A stretch of 64,000 bases of DNA from CAWFGW01 sp963849955. Lineage in GTDB: Bacteria > Bacteroidota > Bacteroidia > Cytophagales > JAAEPT01. Below are positions 36,766 through 46,575 of this stretch, piece by piece. The first letter of the stretch is position 1, and each line of letters opens with the position of its first letter. Below the pieces are notes generated by a model that did not search any database, had not been told where the DNA came from, and saw only the letters and a list, made by a program, of their open reading frames with translations. A program made the translations under genes and the position numbers. The stretch is taken from contig CAWKJU010000007.1 in NCBI GenBank assembly GCA_963849955.1, positions 62,001-126,000 of the forward strand, given 5' to 3'.

Positions 36766-37734
36766 CTACTCAACTCCATTTCCTTTACGAATCTGGTTTC
36801 TGATGAATTTACCCGACTCAGTTAGCATATCCATATCCCAGCCGCCCCATTCATTTGCATTTGGTTTCACTGCTGAAGCGGACTCATCTTTATCAGCTAT
36901 TGACCAATTGCACCACGAAATTTTATATTTATCTAAAAATTCAAACCAGCGTAGCGTTTCTTCCAAATCAAGTTTTCCATCCCCGGAAGCAGGGCATGTA
37001 CCAAATTCAGTTACTACTAAGCACAAACCTTTGTCAAGTGCAATTTGTGCAATATCTCTCAATTCTTGCTTATGAGTAGTGGCATAGAAGTGCAAGGTGT
37101 AGGCAATGTTTGGTTTGTTGATAGGGTCTGCTGCTGCTGCATCTACTAATTGAGACCATTGTGGAGTACCCACTATTATTATATTGTCTGGATCATAGTG
37201 ACGTATGGTGTCAATTACTTGTTGTGCGTAGGGTTTGATGTTTTCACTCCAATGACTTGCTCCACCTAGAGGTTCGTTATAGATTTCATAGATGATGTTT
37301 GCTTTATCCCCGTATTTTTTAGCGATGTCTGCGAAAAAAGTTTTTGCAGCTTGAGTGTTTTTATGTGCTTCATGCGCGTGGTAATCAATGATAACATAGA
37401 TCCCGTTTTTAATGCTCGACTTGATAACCACTTCCGCTTTTGCTTGTTCTTCTTTAGGATTAGTTAAATACCCACCTTTTTCAACCCCCATTGCAGCTCG
37501 AACAACGGTACATCCCCAATCTTTTTTCAACCATTTTACTGTACCTGGTGTGTAATATTTCCCTTGCCATTGGCTCCAAAAAAACGACATCCCCCGTAGT
37601 TGAACAGGTTGGTTGTGTTCATCCATAATGTAATTTCCGTCAACATGTAATTGACCATGTTTGTCAACAATACTTTCACCAGCTTGAGTTGAAAAAGCTA
37701 ATGTGATTAAGAAAAGAATGAATAATGTTCTCAT
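36766..37734 (-). CDS. secreted glycoside hydrolase family 5 (cellulase-like)
   Basis: The 322-residue protein has a signal peptide (1-18, ending STQAG) and one GH5 TIM-barrel domain. The catalytic acid/base is E154 in YEIYNEPLGG and the nucleophile is E243 in VVTEFGTCPASG; the WGCTVVRAAMGV and VIIDYHAHEA segments are also typical of the endoglucanase-type subfamily GH5_2. It should cleave beta-1,4-glucan or a related beta-glucan outside the inner membrane. No T9SS tail or carbohydrate-binding module is present, so it is likely periplasmic. It is the first gene of the six-gene operon, so the operon promoter should lie in the 200 bp upstream. Confidence 0.94.
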   Translation of the reverse strand: MRTLFILFLITLAFSTQAGESIVDKHGQLHVDGNYIMDEHNQPVQLRGMSFFWSQWQGKYYTPGTVKWLKKDWGCTVVRAAMGVEKGGYLTNPKEEQAKAEVVIKSSIKNGIYVIIDYHAHEAHKNTQAAKTFFADIAKKYGDKANIIYEIYNEPLGGASHWSENIKPYAQQVIDTIRHYDPDNIIIVGTPQWSQLVDAAAADPINKPNIAYTLHFYATTHKQELRDIAQIALDKGLCLVVTEFGTCPASGDGKLDLEETLRWFEFLDKYKISWCNWSIADKDESASAVKPNANEWGGWDMDMLTESGKFIRNQIRKGNGVE

Positions 37735-37938
37735 AGTTTATGTTTTATTTTAGTACGCTATTACAACTTGTAAAATGTTGTTTTATGATTCAATAAAAAG
37801 AAATTATTTATTTGCACATTGGTGGAAGAGATACTTACCAAAGCCCAATTAAATATCGCAATTATTTCTAGTTTTTACTTTTAATGGGCGCTATAGCTTG
37901 TTTATTCATTTAAAAAAATACGTTTGAGTTTTCTTTAC

Positions 37939-38436
37939 TCATCCTTTCATAGCACTATTTAACTCTTTAAAATCCAACTTTCCACCAGTCATCTTGAGGT
38001 AATTGATAATGGAGAGCGCTTTTTTTAGGCGCAAGTCTGAATTTTTCGGTTTCCCGATGATGTGTAAAAGTGAACGCTGTTTGCCTATGGTAAGTAGGTG
38101 AAAAACCTTTTTTCCTTCTTCATCCTGATCAAATAGTACTTGTAACTCTTCAGGCATTGGTAAACCATATTCACTGGTGTCGGCTTTCAAATCTACTTGA
38201 ATGATAGAACCTTCTTTTACACCTAGTTTTTTGTGTAGTGCTTTAGTTATATTAATAAAGTAAGTTTCATTACCTAGTGGCATTAAAGCACATTGGTATT
38301 GTGTTACCTCATTTAGAGTACAATAAACCCTTCTGCCATTTTCTTTCAAAAGCTGAGTAGATATTTCTGTAGGTACGATTACACAGTGTCCATAAACTGC
38401 TGAATTTAATTTCTTTAGTGGAGCATTAAACTTCAT
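37939..38436 (-). CDS. DUF1905/YdeI-like protein
   Basis: The 165-residue protein combines an N-terminal beta-barrel like DUF1905 (HCVIVPTEISTQLLKENGRR, then FINITKALHKKLGVKEGSII) with a C-terminal helical YdeI/OmpD-associated segment (LLHIIGKPKNSDLRLKKAL). Proteins of this type are widespread in Bacteroidota. They are annotated from YdeI, linked to resistance against polymyxin and bacteriocins, but their biochemistry is unknown. It stands alone between the carbohydrate operon and the divergently transcribed MORN gene, with 108 bp between the two start codons. No signal peptide is visible, so it should be cytoplasmic. Confidence 0.82.
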   Translation of the reverse strand: MKFNAPLKKLNSAVYGHCVIVPTEISTQLLKENGRRVYCTLNEVTQYQCALMPLGNETYFINITKALHKKLGVKEGSIIQVDLKADTSEYGLPMPEELQVLFDQDEEGKKVFHLLTIGKQRSLLHIIGKPKNSDLRLKKALSIINYLKMTGGKLDFKELNSAMKG

Positions 38437-38544
38437 TTTGAATTAATTGAGCGACAATTTTAATTTAATATTGGTTTTTTACGCTATTTTCCAATAGCTT
38501 ACCATTGCATAAAATCAACTACTAATTTCCGAAAACTTATATTA

Positions 38545-41500
38545 ATGAAAGTAAGAAAGATAATTTTCATTTTACCTGCTTTATTTATTACGAATCTTGT
38601 GATCTCACAAAATAAGCCTGAGATTAATTTTAAAGAATATACTAAAAGTGGTGAATACGTTGTAAAAGGAGCTGGTTTTTATGTAGAGGAAGAATATGAG
38701 AAAGCCATTGAGCAATTTGAACTAATTAATGAAAACGATACTAATTATTCAGAGTCATTAGCCGATAAAGCTGTTTCTTATATTAAATTAGAGGAGTATG
38801 AAAAAGCGGAAAACGTTTCTAGGGAAGGGTTAAAAAGAACGACTGATGATAGACATTATCATTATAGAAATCTAGCTAGTGCGTTAGATGGTCAAAAAAA
38901 ATATGACGAAAGCATTGCTGTTTTAGACCAAGGTCTGGAGGAGTTTCCTTACAACATGCATATGCGATATGCGAAGATCTTGTATTTGGATCATGCAGGA
39001 AAAAATGAAGCATGTGCTGATTTGTTAAAAACACAATTACAAGAACATCATAACTATGCAACTTTTCATTTGAAAGCGGGACTGTTGGCCTACAATGAAA
39101 AAGAGATTACCAAGACGATGATGGCGTATGGTTTCTATTTGATTCTATCACCAGGAACAGCAGGAGCAAATAACGTTCTCTATCATCTAAATGAAGCGGT
39201 AAGAAGTAAAGTTGATGATGCAGAACCAAAAGGGTTTAAATTTTCAGAGTCTGGTGATGATTTCTCTGATGTAGATTTATTGGTTAATAATTATGCAGCT
39301 TTGTCATCCAAATATAAAGTACCTTCAAAGGTAGAGTTACCGTTGATTAAACAGTTTTATTTAATGATGAATAAACTGGAGTATGATAAAAATGATCCAG
39401 GTTTTTTCATGCAATATTACGTACCAATCTATAAGAAAATTTTGAAGGAGGATAAGTTCAAAGACTTTAGCTATTATTTACTTTTATCAAGTCAAAATGC
39501 CTCACATTTAGCACAAGCTAACAAACATATTGCTGACTTAAGAGAATTCAAAACATGGTTTCAAAATGCTTTAGAAGATCAGCTAGGGAAACATACAGCC
39601 CTTTTAGAGGGCAAAGAGCAAGAAGTTCAATACTGGTACAAAGGCGATGGAACACTTGAAGCAATTGGTAATTTAAACAGCTCACAAAAACCCATTGGAG
39701 AGTTTAAGTTTTATCATGAAAATGGTGCATTATCCTCAGTTGGGAAATTTGATAGCCAGGGAGTTAAAACTGGCTTATGGGTATCGTACTACGAAAACTC
39801 GAACATCAAGGAAGAAGCTACATTAGAATCAGGGAAATTAAACGGTCCTTATAAATATTACCATGATAATGGTAACCTCTCTTATGAACTAACTTACAAG
39901 GAAGGTAAAGCTCAAGGTTTAGTGAGTTATTACAACATTTTAGGAAACAAATTTCGAGAGAGCAACTTTAAAGACGATCAACTGAATGGATTAACTACGT
40001 TTTATCATGAAAACGGAAACGTTTCACAAACAATTAGTTATAAAGACGGAGTTTTGAATGGTAAATACGAAAACTTCTTTGATCACAATCAACTAGAAGA
40101 AAAAGGCCAATTTAAGGAAGGAAAAAGAATTGGAGCCTTCGAATCGTATTATGGTGACGGTACACTCGAAGCCAAGTATTCATACAATGAAGACGGTTAT
40201 TTTGACGGATTATATGAGTCTTATTTCTACAACAAAAATCTTTATAAAAAAGGGAAGTATGCTGAAGGAACTCAAATTGGTGAGTGGGAGTTTTTTCATA
40301 GAAACGGTCAACCATACAAAAAAATCAATTTCGATGAGTCCGGTAAGCAAACTGGTGAAATCAAAGAATTCGATATTGATGGAAAACTATTTTCACTCGT
40401 GGAAACCAAAAAAGGAAGCATCATCGCTTATCATTATTATTCAAAAGAGGGGAAAGTGATTCATGAAGATGAAAGAAAAGGTAAGAAAATTTACTACAAG
40501 GAATATTCACCTGCAGGTGTTTTGTTAGAAGAGGGTTTGTATGACGATGATTTAAAACAAGGCGAATGGAAATCCTATCATTCGAATGGTGTTTTGTCTG
40601 CTACCAACAACTATGAAGAAGGGGAATTAGTGGGGCCCCATTACAGTTATCATGAAAGTGGTAAACCCAATGGTGTTTATCAATATGTAGACGGAAAAGC
40701 CAATAGTAACTTTGTGTTTTACTTTGAAAATGGTGAAAAAAGTCGGGATGGTTATTATATCGATAATGACTGGGCAGGGGAGATCGTTGATTATTACCGA
40801 AATGGTGAAATTGAAAGTAAAACATATTATTCTGATGGTGAAAAAGTGGGTAAATATTATGAATATGATGCAAAAGGTGTGTTGAGTAATACTCAAACTT
40901 TAGATAAAGGTTATTTGGTAGCTTATTCGGAGTATGATACCACTGGAAAACTAATTAACACCGTAGAAATGCCGCACGGTAATGCTCAGTTTAAGTTTAA
41001 TTACCCCAACGGTAAAGTGTATAAAGAACAACATTATGTAAATGGGAAAGCGGATGGCATTTTCACCTGGTATTATCCAACGGGTCAAATTTCCACACAA
41101 GGGGCTTTTCATAATGGAAATAAACATGGCGAGTGGGTATGGTATCATCTCAATGGAAAAGTGCGAGAAAAAGGGACTTACTTTTATGGCAATAATGAAG
41201 GCAAGTGGACTAAATATTATGATAATGGGGTGATAAGCAGCGAATACAATTATGCTTACGATGAGTTAGAAGGTGAAGTGAAGTATTATTTCCAAAGTGG
41301 TAAGCTTTCACAAACAATCACTTATTATGAAGGGCTAAAACATGGTGAGACTGTCTTTTATGATGAATCAGGTGAAATTGGACACATTAGAAATTATTCT
41401 AAAGGAAATATAGTGTCATACACCTATCTGGACAAAAACGGAAATCCAGTTCCACCAATTCCTGTAATTGGGCAAACTTCCAAGGTTGAAACTTTCTATA

Positions 41501-41856
41501 AAAATGGTCAGATGTCACGAAAGTATCAGATTAAAAATGGCTTGTTTGAAGGGGAATACATTAAGTATTATCCAAGCGGAGCGTTAAAAGGGAAAAATTT
41601 TTACAAAGATAATCTTGAAGATGGGGAAAGCATTGAGTATTATGAGAATGGTAAAATCAAGTCAAAAGAAACACTGGAACTTGATTCAAAGAACGGAACG
41701 CAGTATTATTATTATCCGAATGGTCAATTGAAAGAAACGAATGAATTTATTTCAGGCATTTTATTCGGATGGACCGTACATTATACTGAATCAGGTAAAA
41801 TAAAACAAAAAGTAAAATACCGTGATGGTAGTGTCGTTGAAGTCGTGAACTTATAG
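38545..41856 (+). CDS. exported giant TPR plus MORN-like (YwqK-type) repeat protein
   Basis: The 1103-residue protein has a signal peptide (1-21, ending VISQ), a TPR-like helical region (about 25-210), a middle segment and, from about residue 365 to the end, roughly 31 repeats of about 23 residues. The repeats follow the form YYxNGxLxxxxxYxxGxxxGxxxx, for example YHENGNVSQTISYKDGVLNG. This matches the MORN-2/YwqK-like repeat. Such a run should form a very long beta-sheet ribbon. It starts an operon with two DUF3857/transglutaminase-like proteins, 11 bp apart from the first. It may be a periplasmic or surface scaffold. No sorting tail is seen. Function unknown. Confidence 0.88.
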   Translation: MKVRKIIFILPALFITNLVISQNKPEINFKEYTKSGEYVVKGAGFYVEEEYEKAIEQFELINENDTNYSESLADKAVSYIKLEEYEKAENVSREGLKRTTDDRHYHYRNLASALDGQKKYDESIAVLDQGLEEFPYNMHMRYAKILYLDHAGKNEACADLLKTQLQEHHNYATFHLKAGLLAYNEKEITKTMMAYGFYLILSPGTAGANNVLYHLNEAVRSKVDDAEPKGFKFSESGDDFSDVDLLVNNYAALSSKYKVPSKVELPLIKQFYLMMNKLEYDKNDPGFFMQYYVPIYKKILKEDKFKDFSYYLLLSSQNASHLAQANKHIADLREFKTWFQNALEDQLGKHTALLEGKEQEVQYWYKGDGTLEAIGNLNSSQKPIGEFKFYHENGALSSVGKFDSQGVKTGLWVSYYENSNIKEEATLESGKLNGPYKYYHDNGNLSYELTYKEGKAQGLVSYYNILGNKFRESNFKDDQLNGLTTFYHENGNVSQTISYKDGVLNGKYENFFDHNQLEEKGQFKEGKRIGAFESYYGDGTLEAKYSYNEDGYFDGLYESYFYNKNLYKKGKYAEGTQIGEWEFFHRNGQPYKKINFDESGKQTGEIKEFDIDGKLFSLVETKKGSIIAYHYYSKEGKVIHEDERKGKKIYYKEYSPAGVLLEEGLYDDDLKQGEWKSYHSNGVLSATNNYEEGELVGPHYSYHESGKPNGVYQYVDGKANSNFVFYFENGEKSRDGYYIDNDWAGEIVDYYRNGEIESKTYYSDGEKVGKYYEYDAKGVLSNTQTLDKGYLVAYSEYDTTGKLINTVEMPHGNAQFKFNYPNGKVYKEQHYVNGKADGIFTWYYPTGQISTQGAFHNGNKHGEWVWYHLNGKVREKGTYFYGNNEGKWTKYYDNGVISSEYNYAYDELEGEVKYYFQSGKLSQTITYYEGLKHGETVFYDESGEIGHIRNYSKGNIVSYTYLDKNGNPVPPIPVIGQTSKVETFYKNGQMSRKYQIKNGLFEGEYIKYYPSGALKGKNFYKDNLEDGESIEYYENGKIKSKETLELDSKNGTQYYYYPNGQLKETNEFISGILFGWTVHYTESGKIKQKVKYRDGSVVEVVNL

Positions 41857-41867
41857 GCGTAGTTGGT

Positions 41868-43790
41868 GTGAGAAAAATAATTCTAATTTTAAGTATTCTT
41901 CCGGTTGTTGCATTTTCTCAAGTCCTGCATGAGGACTTAGTGAAGTACAAAAAGTTATATCCCGAGCGAGCAAGAATAAACATTAATTCAACCACAAAGG
42001 TAGAGATAAGCTTTAACGCTAAGGATAGTCTGGACATTATTACAAAAGTTTACGAAGAAAATATCTTTACGGATAAGCGTGCAGCTGCCAGCAATAAAAG
42101 AAGTGTGCAAGACTCCTATTTTTACCGTGTAAAAGACATCGAAGCAACTACACTTACTCCCGTAAAAGAGACAAAATATAAAAAGTATAAAGTCAAAGAC
42201 TTTGAAGAGAAAGCAGTACTTGGTCGCTCAATTTTTTTTGACGACTCTAAAAACATCAGTTTTGAATTTCCCATGATGCGGGAAGGGAGCAAAACAATTT
42301 TAGAATACACTACGGAATCACACATGCCTTATTTATTACGGCCATTTATTTTTGGCGAATACACCGTAGCAGAACATCAAGAGTTTGAGTTCAAACATCA
42401 TAAAGATATCAAGGTTAATTTTCGAAAATTTAATGGGGCAGATACGCTTGCCAAGTACACGAAAGTTATTGATGGTGATGATATCATTCATACTTGGGTA
42501 GTTAATAACCAAAAACCGTTAGAATATGAATCTCAGACTCCTTCGTTTTTATCTCTCATTCCTCATATTTACCCTGTTATCGAAGAATATACAATTGATG
42601 GGAAAACTACCACGGTATTAAAAACCGTTGAGGACCTCCATAATTGGTATAGTCAATTATTAGCGATGACTATTATAGAAGAAAGCGAACAAATTAAAAC
42701 CACGGTTGATTCGTTGTTAGTAGGTGCGAGTTCTGAATTAGAGAAGGTAGAACGCGTGTTCGAATGGGTACAAAAAGAAGTAAAATACATTGCTTATGAA
42801 GATGGATTAGGTGGTTTTGTCCCAAGAGCACCTGATTTAGTGCACAGTAGAAGATACGGTGATTGTAAAGACATGGCCTTATTGCAAGTTGAAATGTTAA
42901 AAGCTGCAGGAATAGATGCCCATGTGGCGTGGGTCGGAACTCGTGACAAACCTTATCGGTATGAAGAGTTGCCTGCACCAGGATGTGACAATCACATGAT
43001 TGCGGCTTATCGCGATGCTTCTGATAAGTGGTACTTTTTAGATGCAACAGGTACATACAGTCCATTTGGTTACCCTTCTGAATTTATCCAAGGTAAAGAG
43101 GCATTAGTCCATTTAGATGATAAAACGTTTGAAGTGGTAGAAATTGAACGGGTATCACAAACCAAAAACCTCTCTAAGGATAGTCTTTCCTTGTCAATTG
43201 ATGGTTTAAAGCTAGTTGGGAGTGGACAAGCAACTTATACTGGCTACATCTTATCCGACATTAAATATGGCATCATCGGGGAAGATAGTCTTGACCGTAC
43301 GGAAACGTTTAAAGCAATGCTGGAAAAGGGCAGTAACAAATTCTATTTTACCTTGGGTGATTATAATTTATCATCTAATGTGGGTGAGGTAAACTATTCG
43401 TTTGAAGTACGCGATTACATCAAACAAAATGGTAAAGAACTTTACTTAAACTTAAATCTTGATCGCATCCTCTCTGAAAATAAAATTGATGATAATAGAA
43501 AAAACCCAATCGAACTCGATTTTAAAAAGCGGTTTGTCTGTGAGTTTTATTTAGACTTAGGAAAACATCGTGTAAAGTACCTTCCTGCTGGAAAGTCAGA
43601 TCAATCGGATGAACGTTGGAATTATAGCCTGAACTACACACATGATAAGGTGAATAACAGGATTGTATACAACCTTGAAATCAACCTTAATGCACTGGAT
43701 ATAACCCTTAGTGAGTTTAACGATTGGAATAATTTCGTGAAAACGGTATCCAAATCTTACAAAGAATCAATAGTTTTAGAAAAAATATAA
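41868..43790 (+). CDS. exported DUF3857/transglutaminase-like protein, triad intact
   Basis: The 640-residue protein starts at GTG with a signal peptide (MRKIILILSILPVVAFSQ). An N-terminal DUF3857 beta-domain covers about 50-260 and a transglutaminase-like core covers about 270-410. C333 (YGDCKDMALL), H376 (CDNHMIAAY) and D392 (YFLDATGTY) form a complete Cys-His-Asp triad, so it should be an active cysteine peptidase or acyltransferase in the periplasm. The C-terminal 200 residues are mostly beta. It sits 11 bp after the MORN gene and 10 bp before its inactive-looking paralogue, so the three are probably one transcript and one functional unit. Confidence 0.9.
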   Translation: MRKIILILSILPVVAFSQVLHEDLVKYKKLYPERARININSTTKVEISFNAKDSLDIITKVYEENIFTDKRAAASNKRSVQDSYFYRVKDIEATTLTPVKETKYKKYKVKDFEEKAVLGRSIFFDDSKNISFEFPMMREGSKTILEYTTESHMPYLLRPFIFGEYTVAEHQEFEFKHHKDIKVNFRKFNGADTLAKYTKVIDGDDIIHTWVVNNQKPLEYESQTPSFLSLIPHIYPVIEEYTIDGKTTTVLKTVEDLHNWYSQLLAMTIIEESEQIKTTVDSLLVGASSELEKVERVFEWVQKEVKYIAYEDGLGGFVPRAPDLVHSRRYGDCKDMALLQVEMLKAAGIDAHVAWVGTRDKPYRYEELPAPGCDNHMIAAYRDASDKWYFLDATGTYSPFGYPSEFIQGKEALVHLDDKTFEVVEIERVSQTKNLSKDSLSLSIDGLKLVGSGQATYTGYILSDIKYGIIGEDSLDRTETFKAMLEKGSNKFYFTLGDYNLSSNVGEVNYSFEVRDYIKQNGKELYLNLNLDRILSENKIDDNRKNPIELDFKKRFVCEFYLDLGKHRVKYLPAGKSDQSDERWNYSLNYTHDKVNNRIVYNLEINLNALDITLSEFNDWNNFVKTVSKSYKESIVLEKI

Positions 43791-43800
43791 ATACATCCTT

Positions 43801-45759
43801 ATGCGCTTATCGGCTTCTGTTTTAATCATTTTCATTTTTTTTATCTCCTCTGGTTTTGCTCAAAATTTACCTCTTCAATATGCGGATTATAAACTAAAAG
43901 CTAATCCTACCTATGAAAAAGTAGAACAGGGAGAGGAAAACGAAATTGTTATCAAACAATTTCAAGTAAGGGAGTTTTTTAGAAAAGATGGCTCATTTAA
44001 TGAAAGTCAACTAGTACATCGTAGAGTGCGTGCCATCACTGATAAAGGTGTAGAAAGTAATAACAAAGTTTACATTCCTCTAAATGAATCCGTGGAACTA
44101 GTAGCTTACGAAGCTCGGGTTATTAAGCCTTCTGGAGATGTTATTAACCTAGGAAAAGATGCTATAAAAGAGGCTTATGACGAAGAGTCTAAAAGAAAGT
44201 ACAAGTACTTTGCCTTTGATGGCTTGGAGAAGGGAAGTGATGTAGAGTTCTTTTACCGTTTAGATAGAATAGGTGGAAGCAACTATTTTGGTGTTGTACT
44301 TTTCTTACAATCTTATGAACCTAAGTACAATGTGACCCAGGAAATCATTATCCCTTTGGACTTGAGTTTTAAATTCAAATCGTATAATGGGCTTCCAGAA
44401 ATGAATTTGGATACCACGGTTACGGACAAAAAAAAGTATGTGATTCATGTCGATAAGATTCCTGCTTTCAAGGAGCAGAAAAGTTCATTTGATGAACCGA
44501 ACATGATGTACTTTGTCTATAAATTGGATAACAGCACAGCAATTTCTTATGGTATCGCTTCTCAAAATTATTATGCTCAGATGTATGAGAACATTTCAAA
44601 GTCAGATAAGAAGATAGTTTCTAAGTTGATTAAAGACATTAAGCCCAATTCCAAAAGTGAAGAAGAAAAAGTAAGGTCAATTGAAAATTACATTAAAACT
44701 AATTTTACAATAGTCGATAATCCAAATCCGCAGTTAATGGACTTTGATTTTATCTATGAAAACAAAGTGATGAATAAAAAAGGCGCCATGATGCTTTTTG
44801 CTAACATTTTTAAAAAACTAGAAATCGAGACGCAGTTTGTTATTACTTCTAACCGTACAGAAGTACCATTTGACGCTGATTTTGAATCTTATAATTTTTT
44901 ACAAGAAACCATGATGTATCTACCTAAACTGGATAGCTACATGGCTCCATCCAATGCGTTTTATCGTTTAGGATATATTCCAGCAGTATATACCAATACA
45001 TACGGTTTGTTTATTCGTGAAGAAAAAATTGGGGACTATACAACAGGTATTGGAAAAGTAAAAATGATTAACCCACCACTTTCTGAAGCAAGTCAATCTA
45101 ATATCTATGCGGATATCACCTTTGATGCATCCTTTGATGATCCAACGTACCACATTCGATGCGAAGTAACTGGTTATAATGCGGTGGGTACGCAACCCTA
45201 TTTTGAGTACATCAAAGAAAAAGAAAAACAAGATGAAGTAGCTAAGTCCCAATTACAATATATAGATAGTGAAGCTGAAGTTGAAAACCTAAGTTATAAA
45301 AACGAAGGGGCAAACAACTTTGGAACTAAGCCTTTCATTGTTGAAGGGGATTTAGAGTCTGATAAGTTTTTAGAAACGGCAGGAGAGAAGGTGCTTTTTA
45401 ACCTCGGTCAAGTGATTGGTCCACAGATGGAACTGTACCAAGAAGGTAAACAAGACTACCCTATTCAGCAGGTATATTGTCGTTCTTACCACCGAGAAAT
45501 CAACTTCAATATCCCAGAAGGTTATACCGTTCAAAATTTGGATGATATCAATATCATAGAAGAATTCACTACAGCTGATGCTGATCAACCAGATTTAGTG
45601 TTTAAAAGTAGCTACACAAAAGAAGGAAATACTGTAAAGGTAGTCATTGACGAATATTATGATGTGTTGGATTTACCAAAAGAGGATTTTGATGACTACC
45701 GAAGAGTAATTAATGCTGCTGCTGACTTTAATAAGGTAGTACTGATATTGACAAAATAG
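43801..45759 (+). CDS. exported DUF3857 protein with degenerate transglutaminase domain
   Basis: The 652-residue protein has a signal peptide (1-20, ending SGFAQ) and the same domain order as the preceding gene: DUF3857 followed by a transglutaminase-like fold and a beta-rich C-terminus. At the place of the catalytic Cys motif it reads NKVMNKKGAMMLFANIF, with no Cys, and the His and Asp positions (QETMMYLPKLDSYM) are also changed. It is therefore probably a catalytically dead paralogue that binds rather than cleaves. It ends the three-gene operon, and a 356-bp gene-free stretch follows. A partnership with the active paralogue is inferred from adjacency. Confidence 0.88.
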   Translation: MRLSASVLIIFIFFISSGFAQNLPLQYADYKLKANPTYEKVEQGEENEIVIKQFQVREFFRKDGSFNESQLVHRRVRAITDKGVESNNKVYIPLNESVELVAYEARVIKPSGDVINLGKDAIKEAYDEESKRKYKYFAFDGLEKGSDVEFFYRLDRIGGSNYFGVVLFLQSYEPKYNVTQEIIIPLDLSFKFKSYNGLPEMNLDTTVTDKKKYVIHVDKIPAFKEQKSSFDEPNMMYFVYKLDNSTAISYGIASQNYYAQMYENISKSDKKIVSKLIKDIKPNSKSEEEKVRSIENYIKTNFTIVDNPNPQLMDFDFIYENKVMNKKGAMMLFANIFKKLEIETQFVITSNRTEVPFDADFESYNFLQETMMYLPKLDSYMAPSNAFYRLGYIPAVYTNTYGLFIREEKIGDYTTGIGKVKMINPPLSEASQSNIYADITFDASFDDPTYHIRCEVTGYNAVGTQPYFEYIKEKEKQDEVAKSQLQYIDSEAEVENLSYKNEGANNFGTKPFIVEGDLESDKFLETAGEKVLFNLGQVIGPQMELYQEGKQDYPIQQVYCRSYHREINFNIPEGYTVQNLDDINIIEEFTTADADQPDLVFKSSYTKEGNTVKVVIDEYYDVLDLPKEDFDDYRRVINAAADFNKVVLILTK

Positions 45760-46115
45760 TAGATCACGTTTTAGCGAGTTCTTCTATTATTAAAAAGATT
45801 TAGATGTTATTATTGACTATATTTTATTATTTGTCAGGGCTAATAGTGTTATAAATGGATTCAGCAATTACAACGCGGTGAATAACTTTTGAGTAGAGTT
45901 TATGCAACTTGTTTTCAAATGGTGATGACAGAAATGTAAGATTTTGTTGATTAAACATATAAAATGTGTTTGGTGATTTTAATAGTATGTTTTTTACGTT
46001 TTAGTAGTTTGTATAGATTAATAATCAGGTGTTTACAAAATTTTAGAGATAATTTAAATTGCATTAATACATTTATATATTATGTATATATTGGAGTATT
46101 CATAGATAAAAGAAC
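45760..46115. other. gene-free spacer with AT-rich palindromic stretch
   Basis: No convincing reading frame or RNA gene is visible. The right part is extremely AT-rich and contains an imperfect palindrome around 46066-46100 (AATAC... GTATT arms), which may belong to the promoter region of the following lipoprotein gene. I see no clear terminator for the preceding operon. Confidence 0.45.
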
Positions 46116-46574
46116 ATGTTAAAAATGTGTAGTTTTTTTATTATCTTATTTTTTTGTTCCTGTGTGAAACAACCGCAGCTATTGTCAGAAAGCAGTACAA
46201 ACTCAACTGAAGGAAGTGGTTTTTACTCATTTATTTTTGACTTTAAATCCATAGATACTTTAGGAGCTTTTCAAATTACTTTAGCAAATGCAACTTTACA
46301 TTCAGGAGTCCCATTAAAAAAAAGCAATAATCATATTGAGTTAGAAGAAGCCCGATTGCAAGCCTATTTCAAAACTAAGAATCAGCTGGTTGATTCGGTT
46401 TTTTTTGAAAACCCGTTACTTTACAGATTTGAAGTGTATAAAGATGAAAAATTTGAAACCGGGGTTATTCAAAAAGATGCTTCATCCATTATGCTCCGCG
46501 TAAATCAAACAGCTATAGATGAAATTCAAATTGTAAAAGAAGATTCCGTTTTATTTTTATTTAAAGTGCCATAA
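46116..46574 (+). CDS. small lipoprotein of unknown function
   Basis: The 152-residue protein has a lipoprotein signal (MLKMCSFFIILFFCSCVKQP) with a lipobox-like FCSC, so it is probably attached to a membrane facing the periplasm. The mature part is a beta-rich domain with SGFYSFIFDFKSIDTLGAF and a final strand DSVLFLFKVP. No family is recognised. It ends one base before the start codon of the M64-family peptidase gene, so the two are almost certainly one transcript. An accessory or inhibitory role towards the peptidase is possible but is only inferred from linkage. Confidence 0.75.
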   Translation: MLKMCSFFIILFFCSCVKQPQLLSESSTNSTEGSGFYSFIFDFKSIDTLGAFQITLANATLHSGVPLKKSNNHIELEEARLQAYFKTKNQLVDSVFFENPLLYRFEVYKDEKFETGVIQKDASSIMLRVNQTAIDEIQIVKEDSVLFLFKVP

Positions 46575-46575
46575 C

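Noticed and set aside
40112..41233. Several open frames in other phases and on the minus strand of the MORN-repeat gene
   Set aside because: They arise from the repetitive codon pattern of the MORN repeats and have low-complexity His/Ile-rich products.
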